The notes under the pieces were generated by a model that was not told the origin of the DNA, searched no databases, and saw only the letters and a list, made by a program, of their open reading frames with translations. 47,652 nucleotides of DNA from contig BDDC01000697.1 in assembly GCA_001662425.1 (NCBI GenBank), positions 1 through 47,652 of the forward strand, in the 5' to 3' direction. This document shows positions 39,601 through 47,652 of the stretch, piece by piece. Within the stretch, counting starts at the first letter, position 1. Every line of letters starts with the position of its first letter. Source of the DNA: Chlamydomonas sphaeroides. Taxonomy: Eukaryota; Chlorophyta; Chlorophyceae; Chlamydomonadales; Chlamydomonadaceae. The translations under genes were made by a program, and so were the position numbers.

Positions 39601-42600
39601 GGGTGGGGTGAGGGAGACCTAACGGAGAGGATCCTGCAGCGCACGCGCTCGTGGATCAACGAGGTGCGGTTTGAATTGGCGCCTCACTGCTATGGGCAGG
39701 GGTCGGTGTGGGCTAGGGCGGGGTGTATGTAGGTATGTGGATAAACCCGCCGACAAGATAACCCTGCTGCGTACTCGCTGCGACCCTGCGCCATGCCGTC
39801 GCTCCTTGCTTGCAGCTGCAACTCGTGTGGGCTGCGCCCGAGGGCTCCCCGGCACCCAGCTATGAGCTGCGGCGGGCCAGGGTGCCGGCGGCCGCCGCAG
39901 AGCCCTCGCCGGCAGAGCCTTGCCCGGCGCCTCTGCGCATGGCGGCGCGCGTGGTGCCTCCCGCCGAGCTGTACCTGCCCCTGTGCGGGCCGCAAGCGGG
40001 GATGACCTGCCCCTCAAATGCCTGCTGCGGCCTGTTCCGGGACTTCCCCACCGGCCGCCTGCCGACCTGCGATACCACGGCGCAGGCGTGCCAGGTGCGA
40101 GCAGCATCCGAGCCGGGGGGTTGCAGGCAAGCCCTGCCGGGATCCGAGCGGGGCATCCAACACGAGGTCGACCGGCGACAGCCCTGGCCCCACTTGTTAG
40201 CCCCACATCGTTGTCATACGCTCGTTGCGGCCCAACATGTACGCATATGTACAGCGAGCAGGCTGCGTTGCGTGCTGCTGCATTCCCAGTACCTACCCGG
40301 GCTTGCGCCGCGATGCTCCTGTCCGCCACCTACCGCACCCGCAGACCGATTGCCAGCGCGGCTACGGGCTGTGCTCCGCGAGCTCCGCAGCCACGCTGCC
40401 CGACCGCGGAGTGGTGCCGTTCGTACGGCTACCGCCGCCGGGGCTGACGTCCGCAGTAGCGGCGGCTGCGGTTCATGGGTTCCAGCAGGGCGGCGCTGTG
40501 TACGCCATGCACACGCCAGTCGGGCAGCTGGCCTGGTACGACAGCGGTTTGCGGCTCTGTCGTACCAGCACCTACATGGGCCTGGAGTGGCAGATGATCA
40601 GTACGGCAGACGTGTTCAGCTGGCTTACGAGCATGTCGTTGCGCTCCAACGCGCTCCTGGCCATCAGGACCTGGGGCTTGTCGGTGGATTGTGAGTTGGG
40701 GGTTGTCGTACGTGCGTGCGGCGCTGCTGGGTCCGCGCGCTGCGGTGGGCGTGCACGTTTTCTGCAAGACCAACCGCCGGCGCTTCTCCACATGGCAGCG
40801 TTGCATGTGTTGCTGCATCTATCGCCGGTGTTGAGTCATGGTGCATCTACCACAGCAGCATGCAACAGCTGCTGCTCTGGCGTGCTCATCGTACATGTGC
40901 CTTCATCTTCGTACCGCCCCGCCCGCCCGCTCCGCAGCGCAACAGATGTGGGTCGAGGTGACGGAGCCCTACACCGTGCAGGATCCCACGTCCGCCTGCC
41001 TCACAGCCACGCTGCAGCCCAGCATGCTCGCTTCCTTCATGCCCATCCAGTTCCTGCAGTCCTCCTGCCGCACCGCTGCCATGGTCGTGTGCAAGGCAGT
41101 GCTGCCGGCAGCAGCAGCAGGCAACGGCTCGCCAGCACGCTGGGACAGCTCGCTAGCGGCGCGTGGGCTGCTGCCGGCGGCCGCAGCCAACGGGGAGCTG
41201 CAGTGGAGGCCGGGTGAGTGCCATGAGTGTGGCAGGGACGGACAGATTCGTTCATCGTTGATCGGGGTTCATCCGTGCCGCGTGCGTACGTGCCCCTGCT
41301 TGCCTGCGTGAACCAGTCAGCAAGGACGGACTGACCTGTGAAGTACAAGCATGTTCAGACCCGTCGCTTGCAGGCTACTGTGCTCGCTCGCTCGTCGCCG
41401 TGCATGCTGTGATTGTGTGCGTTCACTTTCAGGAAGCACAGAGAAGCGCTCTCCACGCGGCACGCCCTTTGTGTGCATGTGCGTGCTGCCCCGCTCAGGC
41501 CCCCATGTGGTGTCGGCGTCCCGCGCGCTGGGCGGCGGCCCACTGCCCGGCTGCAACTTTACGCTAGGAAGCCCCGCTGTGGCCGCCAATGCTGGAGGCA
41601 GTGGTGCCTCTGCTGACGCTGCTATCAGGCGCCTGGCAGTCGTTTCCAGCACCAACGGCAACGCGTCCACCGCTCCCCTTGCGCTGGGCTCGCGGATCGC
41701 CGCCGTCGAGATCAGCGTTGCCGATCAGCAAGGCAGCGACCTGCAGAACGCGGTTTCAGTGGTCTCTGGCCTTAGGTTCCTGATGACCGGCAGCGACGGC
41801 GACAGCAGCAGCACGGCGCGCGGCAGCGCCGGCTCTGAAAGCACGGATGGCTGGCATCTGTTGGAGCTGGCGGCGGGCGAGGTGGTGACGGCCGTGAGCG
41901 GCTGCGCGGGCGGTTTCCTGGAGCGGCTGCTGCTCCACACCAGCACCGGCCGCCTGTGGAGCACCCCCTTCGACCTGGGCACCGTCTGCACCTCTTCATT
42001 CCTGGAGGTGGCCCCAGCGGGCGGGTACCTGGTCGGCGTGCAGGTGGGACGGGCTGGGCTGCGAGCGACGTGCCCAGGCCCGTACCTACTCCGACGGCGC
42101 GGCGTGGTCTTGAGGAAAGCGAGCGCCTACAACACCCCACTGCACCTCCCAAGCTTCACGCACCAAGCCTGGCCTTACGGCCTGCTAGCTTTGACACGCC
42201 GAGCACCCCTGCTGCCGCCCTCAACGTCACAGGGCCAGGCGGGCGACTACATCCACTCCCTGCAGCTGCTGTGGGGCGAGCCCTCCTCGCCGGATACACC
42301 ATCTACGCCTCCCCTTTTAAGCCCTTCGCCGCCGTCGCCGGCCCGGGACCCTACCAGCCCGCCGCCCGCAGCAGCGGCTGCTCCCGCGAGCGGCAGCGCG
42401 GCGGGCCAGCAGCCCCCGAACGCCACCGTGGCGAGCAGCCCGGCGGGCCAGCAGCCCTCGAACGCCACCGTGGCGAGCAGCCCGGCGGGCCAGCAGCCCT
42501 CGAATGCCACCGTGGCGAGCAGCAGCTCAGGCGCGGTCGTAGGAGCGGCGGTGGGCGCGGCAGTGGGCGGCGTGGCGTTGCTCGCGATCGTGGCCCTGGC

Positions 42601-45600
42601 TGTGGTGCTGCTGCGGCGGCGGCGACGCCCTGGGACCCAGCAGCCCCAGGGCAGCAAGCAGCAGCCTCCTGCTGGTGACGTGGAGTCCGGCGGCGCCGGC
42701 GGCAGCCCTTCGCAAGGAGGCCGCGACGACGGCTCGCGCAGGGGCGCGACGGCCGCTGAGGCTGGGAGGGACGCGACGCTCGCGCTGGCCCTCAGCTCGG
42801 CAAGCAGCGGCAGCACCAGCAGCAGGGTCACGAGCGCTGTCGAGCGCAGCCCATGGAGCCCGTTCGCCTGCCCTTCCTCGTCGGACGCGGGCGAGTCTCC
42901 AACTGCAGGTCGGTGCACGAGCGCGACCGTTTGCGCATCGCCGGCTGCGAGCAGCGCCCGGGGGCTCTCTGGCGTGTGTGCTAGCCTGCGCGGCAAGGCC
43001 TAGGCCGCGTGCGGGCAAGCTTGAAAGCCGGTCCGATTATCGGCCGGGGGACAGGGCGCGTAGGGGGCCTCGGCCCACCTGATCGCCCTACCTCCTTAGA
43101 TTACGGCGAGTCAAGCTCGCCGTACCTCTAATTCTACTTCTATTTCCGATTACCGGATACTAATATGCGTGCGTGTGCGTTGAGCGGGCCTCGGCCGGTG
43201 GGTGTGCCTCGCTGGACATGCGATGCGATGTGCCCAATGCCCTGACGGCGGCCTCATCACCGCATGCAGGCAGCAGCCTGGTGCCCGGCGCGGCGACACA
43301 CTCCGCCACCGCGACGGCAATTGCCAGCGGTGGCACGACCTTGGCGAGCAGCAGGGGCACCACGGGCAGCTCGCGGCTCGTGGCTGCGGCGGGAGCGGTG
43401 GCTGCCGTGGAGGAGGGTGGCAGCGGCGCGAGCGTCAGCGGCGGCAGCTTCACGGTGACGGACATGGAGGCCAGGCTGGGGGCCTATCTGGGCAGGTGCG
43501 TGCGTGCGGCAAATGAAACCGTGCAACTACAACATACATGCCAACATGCTAAGTTATGATGAGATTCTTCACTTCAGGCGTCAGTCATGGTTGATGGCCG
43601 GGTCGAATGACGAAGTGGTCCTTTCCGTGCCAACTATGTACAGCCCATGCATGACGCCCAGCGCGGAAACGGACAAGCAGCGCTGCCGCTGCGCAACAAC
43701 GCAACAGCACCGCTGTGGCCATAGCCCCAACGTTTTTTCCGCCTGATGCCGTAGCGCGCTGGGGGCAACTAACATGCAGCAGCCCCTATGAGGGCCCGCC
43801 AAGCAAGCTCCTGGCTCTTAACCTTACATACGATCAACGTGCAAAGAGTGGATACAGTAATGAAGCGTAATAGTACCGTGAAAAACATGTACCTATCTTT
43901 TCAAGGGCCGCAACGCTGCTCATGCGTGTCCGGCGGCCTGGGCAGCAGCAGGTATGTCCTTCACATGCCCTGGGCGCCCGCCTCCCAAACGTACGTGCAT
44001 GTGTCCCAACAGCTGGCAGCCGGATGGAGCTGCGACACCCCCCCGTAACGCACGCTCTAATGACATACGTACGGTATGTAACCGCCCGCCACCGCTGGTC
44101 GCACGGCCCTCACGCGCCGCCCCGCAGGGCCCTGGATGCGTTTGAGAGCGCTCGCACCAGCACGACGCCAGCAGCGCTCAAGCCCCCGCGCGTCGCAACC
44201 GACGGTGAGCGCCCCGTCCAGCAGCTGGCGCGCTTCTGCGCAGCTGCGCCGCCTACCTACCCTTGTTGTGCGCACACGCCCATGCCGCCGCAGCTACTGT
44301 ACTAGTAGCGCGCTACGCAGTGGCGCAGCCGTGATGTGGGAGGCGTTGGTGTGCGACTCATGCAACCGTGAATGGTGGATCGCTGGCCCAGCTGCAGCCT
44401 AGCATGTGCGTCCGCCGCCGGCTGCTGATGCGCGCTTGTTGCCTTGTTGCATTGGCAGGGACGACGCCGGCGGCCACGGCGGAGAGCCGCCACGGCGCAG
44501 CAGCCAACCAGCAGGCGCTGCAGGGCATCCAGGTGCGTGGGCTCGCCGGCCTACCCTCGCCCGGGCCCCGGCCTGCCTCGGCCTTGGCGCCTAGCTAGCT
44601 AGCTCGGGCGCGCCAGAGTGCTGGCAGCGGGGGGCACAGCGGGAGGCGCAGGCCACGTACGGCCTGGCGCGACAGCTCGCTCGCTCGGCGCCCGGCACTC
44701 GCCCTGCATTCGTCCGGCTCTCCTGTCGGAGGACGCAGCAACGAACGCTAAGCTAGGATGGCTGTGCCACCATTGCGAGCCGTCCGTCGCGTGTCTGTGC
44801 GAGGGAAGGGGGCAGGCACGAGGGCCGGCAGCTGAGCGCCGTCGGCGGCTCCTGGGGTCGGTCACCTTACGGGTCATGCACCCACCGCCCCTGCTGCTGG
44901 GACCCAACATAACCGCGGCGCCCGCCCCGCTCTGTGGCCTGCTATTCACACGGCAACCAATCCTCTTGCCTATGATACTTATACCCCGCCCTGCCCCACA
45001 CCTTACGCGCCGCCCTCACCAGGCCGAGCTGTCCAACGCCATTGACGACCTGGTCATCTTCCAGGTCATCGGCAAGGGCGGCTTCAGCGTCGTGTACGCG
45101 GGTGGGCCCGGGCCGGAGGCGGCCTGCCCCCTGCTGATGTGCGTGTGCGGCTCACGGTGTTGACTTTGCTCGCTCATGCCCTCGCACGCCCCACACCTGC
45201 CTCGTGTTCATCTAACTATCCGCCCGCCGCCCCCTCATCAGGCACCTGGTGCGGCCTGCGTGTGGCGGTCAAGGCCCTGGTGGTGCACTCGGAGCTGCTG
45301 GGGAAGGAGGTGAGCGTACGGTTGAGGGTGCGCAGGCGCAAGCGCAGGCAGGCACGGCGTCAGGCGCGGCAGCAGCCGGGGGAAGGCAGGCGGCTGGTGG
45401 GCGCGGGCGAGGGCGCGGCCGGGGGCGTTCGTGCCCGACGGCAGTCACGGTGGTTGGCGGAGCCAGCGCGGCGCTACCGTGTGCATAACATGCACATGCT
45501 TGCTTGCTTGCTTGCTTGCTTGCTGGCTGGCTTGCTTTCTGGCAGCGGCTGCCATTTTGCGTTGGTGCTGACAATCAAGCAGCAAGGGAGCAAGCAAGGG

Positions 45601-47487
45601 AGCAAGCAAGCAAGGGAGCGGCCAGCCTTGCCTCTGCCGCGACTTGCTGCATGTGTTGTGTGCGCGCCTGCAGGGCCGCCGGCGGCAGCGGGCCATCCTC
45701 GAGGCCGCCATCTCCAAGTCACTCGACGTGAGGCTGCAGCAGCAGGGGGCGCGGCGCGCTGGTCCCAAGCTACCTGTAGTGGCACGGCCCTTGCGAGTTC
45801 GTTGACGACAGCACGAGCAAGCGCAGGCACCGTCATTTGCGGTGGGCGGGCCTCGCGAGCCATGCCGTACCTTACCATGCATGCCCTCTTGTTGATTGAC
45901 TAAATTCCCCGCAGCACCCCAACGTGGTCATCACGTACGCGGCCAAGGTGGTGCCGCTGGAGGTGGTGGAGGCGCGGCGGGAGGCGGCCCAGGTGGCAGG
46001 CACGAAGGCGCCCTTCCCACACCAGCAGGCTGCAGCGGGCGCGATTGAGGTGAGGCGCGGGCAGCGCTAGCTGGGGCTGGCTGGGGCTATGTGGGGCTGG
46101 GCTCGTTGGCGGGCTGATGAGCTAGCTGCCGGGTCGTAGGTCCCTGTCGCTCCAGCCCCGGAAGTGCGCCCTAGCGGGTCGTCTGCTATGGTAGCCTGAT
46201 TGCGGCGCCGGACCGCAGCAATCAAACCCTTGGATGGTGCGGTGGCGAACACGCCGCAGGTGCCGGCACAGAGGCAGGACGGCGATGGCAGCGATGGTGA
46301 CGAAGAGAGGGGACGACCAGACCCCTTGGCCGGCTGCGGCGACGTGTACAAGCTCCTGCTCATCCAGGTGCCTGGGGTGGTTGGGCGGGCGGACGGAACA
46401 ACAGCTAGCGCACGTACCTGATGGTGACTGCTGGGGATGAGGTCGCTGGCTGGGCCGTGCATTGCATCTCGCAGCGCCCAAACAAGCGCCGAGCTGTGCC
46501 GCGGCATGTCCGTACGCAGGAGTACTGCATTGTTGGCAGCATGTCAGGCGCCATGAGTGAGTGGGGCCGACGGGAACGCCGCGGCACGGCGGCAAGTCAA
46601 GCCAAGCCGAGTCAACAGGCCTTGCCCGGCTTCTGCTGCTCTACGCTACGACACACATACACTCTATTACTTTCCTGAAAAACGAGCACACAAGCTTGCT
46701 TCCAGCTCCATTTGTCCCAGTTCGCTTTGACACGCGCATCCGCTGCCCTGCCTGCAGGCGCTGGCGTGCTGGGCCGCGTTGCGGCGACGGGGGCGGAGGC
46801 GCTGAGCGCGCTGACGCTGGCCCTGGACGTGGCATGCGGCATGGCGTACATCCACGCCCGCAACATCGTGCACGGCGACCTCAGCGCCAAAGCAAGTACT
46901 GACGGGCATGTGGGGTCGCACCCAAGCCACCTCACGTGCGCCGCACAGTGTCCTGCCAGCCATGATGTTGGGGCTTGGCCGCAAGCCGCTGCAGCAGCCG
47001 CGACCCTTACGGCGACGCTACATACATCCCGTTTTCCTCCCCGTGTGCCTCCCCGTGTAACGGATTCATCCGAACCCAATTTTCCATGCACCACAGAACA
47101 TCCTGCTCTCGGTGCGTACCGGGCCGGCCGCCAGCCTCCACAGCAACGACACGGGAGCCGGCCTGGAGCTGCAGGGCCGGCCGGGAGCGGCTGCGGCGCT
47201 GGCCTTCCTGCGGCAGGGCGCCTGGCGGCCGCCGATCGTTGCCAAGCTGGCGGACTTTGGGCTGTCGTGAGTGGTGGGGAATGACATGGCTGGTTGACGG
47301 CGAGGCGGGCTTGCTTGCGGCCTAGCTAGCGCGGCGTGGCCCCCAGCACTGGGCGGGCGCAACCGCCTTCGGCAGCCTTGGTTGGATCCACGCCGCAGTT
47401 GCTGGATTCCTAAGCGATGTGGATCCGCCGCACACACGCAGACACCGGATGGGAGCCGACCAGACGCACGCATCCGGCTGCTTCCAG
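36603..47487 (+). CDS. Mosaic-lectin receptor kinase (C-type-lectin-like, jacalin-like x2, hevein-like, TM, TKL kinase), 3' truncated
   Basis: Exons: 36603-36672, 36752-36951, 37276-37355, 37538-37766, 38055-38338, 38634-38833, 39000-39061, 39202-39299, 39531-39663, 39816-40094, 40345-40690, 40938-41213, 41499-42043, 42233-42908, 43270-43495, 44128-44204, 44459-44532, 45023-45101, 45242-45309, 45674-45727, 45915-46049, 46260-46367, 46520-46556, 46758-46891, 47097-47266 and 47442-47487. They give 1562 residues in perfect phase. Residues 1-22 are a signal peptide. Residues 24-193 are C-type-lectin-like (LTPLPFNEAVAAC, WALWTWDE, RRLCYICM). Residues 355-460 and 755-950 are jacalin-like (GGYLAGFAGR, INELQLVW; GEVVTAVSGCAGGFLERL, YIHSLQLLW). 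Residues 503-560 are cysteine-rich and hevein-like. A Pro-rich stalk precedes a TM helix near 1035-1060. The kinase has IGKGGFSVVYAG, VAVK (K1322), EYCIVGSMSG, HGDLSAKNILL (D1486) and LADFGLS (D1543). The contig ends before the APE motif. The ligand is unknown. Acceptors at 41498 and 42232 have in-frame alternatives. Confidence 0.85.
42401..42526 (+). repeat. Three 42-bp repeats in the receptor-kinase stalk
   Basis: Three tandem 42-base units each encode a 14-residue AGQQPSNATVASSP-type block just outside the membrane helix. Every block contains an NAT N-glycosylation sequon. Units 1 and 3 differ from unit 2 by only a few bases, suggesting recent expansion of an extracellular spacer. Confidence 0.9.
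45496..45615 (+). repeat. Inverted TGCT/AGCA repeat in a receptor-kinase intron
   Basis: A run of TGCT units (about 45496-45530) is followed about 45 bases later by AGCA-rich units (about 45577-45615). The arms are complementary and could form a hairpin in the pre-mRNA of the 364-nt intron that follows the catalytic-lysine exon. Confidence 0.7.
46892..47096 (+). other. GC-AG intron inside the kinase catalytic loop
   Basis: The exon ends with HGDLSAK and the next starts NILL, the universally conserved order of the TKL catalytic loop. The junction therefore has to be AAA|GCAAGT with acceptor CACAG. The GC donor otherwise matches consensus perfectly. This is the best-supported GC-AG intron in the window. 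Confidence 0.85.
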
Positions 47488-47615
47488 GTAGGCTGCTGCC
47501 AGGGGAAGGTGCCGTGCAGGCCGTCCGGCCGCTGTAGTCGCTCGGCACTGCTCTCGCCTCTGCCTCTGGCAGACCCAAACCCGCCCAGCGCACCACAGGC
47601 CTGCACAGCACTCGT

Positions 47616-47652
47616 CCTCCCTCCCTCCCTCCCTCCCTCCCTCCCTCCCTCC
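47616..47652. repeat. CCCT simple repeat at contig end
   Basis: A perfect CCCT-type repeat reaches the last base. It lies in the intron after the receptor-kinase exon ending at 47487 and probably caused the assembly to stop there, leaving the kinase without its activation-segment end and C-lobe. Confidence 0.9.

Noticed and set aside
41431..41498. An earlier acceptor for the receptor-kinase exon starting at 41499
   Set aside because: It is in phase, but adds a Cys-rich stretch that looks like intron end (TG-rich then CCCCGCTCAG). It was kept as an alternative only.

Overview
The window looks like a nuclear contig from a chlorophyte green alga, most likely a chlamydomonadalean or volvocine. 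The reasons are its very high GC, its many short introns with GTGCGT/GTGAGC-type donors plus some GC-AG introns, TGTAA polyadenylation motifs, Ala/Gly/Gln-rich low-complexity proteins, a RAP/helical-repeat organelle protein, and a lectin-ectodomain TKL receptor kinase. Both ends run into CCT-type simple repeat and there is an 11-N gap at 18586-18596, so the genes at both edges are truncated. I rebuilt gene models by hand from splice sites, reading-phase continuity and family motifs. No search or transcript data were used.

Layout. (1) 306-1907, minus: 5' part of a NAT10/Kre33 RNA cytidine acetyltransferase. (2) 2474-10316, plus: a 2195-aa putative plastid RAP-domain protein of the OPR/FASTK-like helical-repeat type, divergent from NAT10. 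(3) 10541-13798, plus: a 944-aa protein joining a degenerate isopenicillin-N-synthase-like 2OG-oxygenase fold to three tandem SUMO-like domains. (4) 15279-15843, plus: a small acidic gene that looks interrupted. (5) 16907-22207 and 23716-30021, both minus: two tandem UPF1/SMUBP2-type SF1 helicases with matching intron positions. An extra terminal exon at 23141-23328 lies between them. (6) 30429-32102, minus: an organelle-targeted Nudix hydrolase. (7) 32226-33104, plus: a 141-aa acidic protein of unknown function, divergent from the Nudix gene across 123 bp. (8) 33105-36602: gene-poor, with a 35-bp minisatellite. (9) 36603 to the contig end, plus: a receptor kinase of at least 1562 aa. It has a signal peptide, a C-type-lectin-like region, two jacalin-like regions, a hevein-like cysteine cluster, a glycosylated stalk, one transmembrane helix and a TKL kinase domain that is cut off after DFG.

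Nothing suggests an operon or a single pathway. The RNA/DNA-metabolism genes (NAT10, RAP protein, two helicases) are neighbours without visible co-regulation, apart from two divergent gene pairs. The most unusual items are the oxygenase-fold/SUMO fusion, the mosaic-lectin receptor kinase, and the duplicated helicase pair with a possible alternative last exon.
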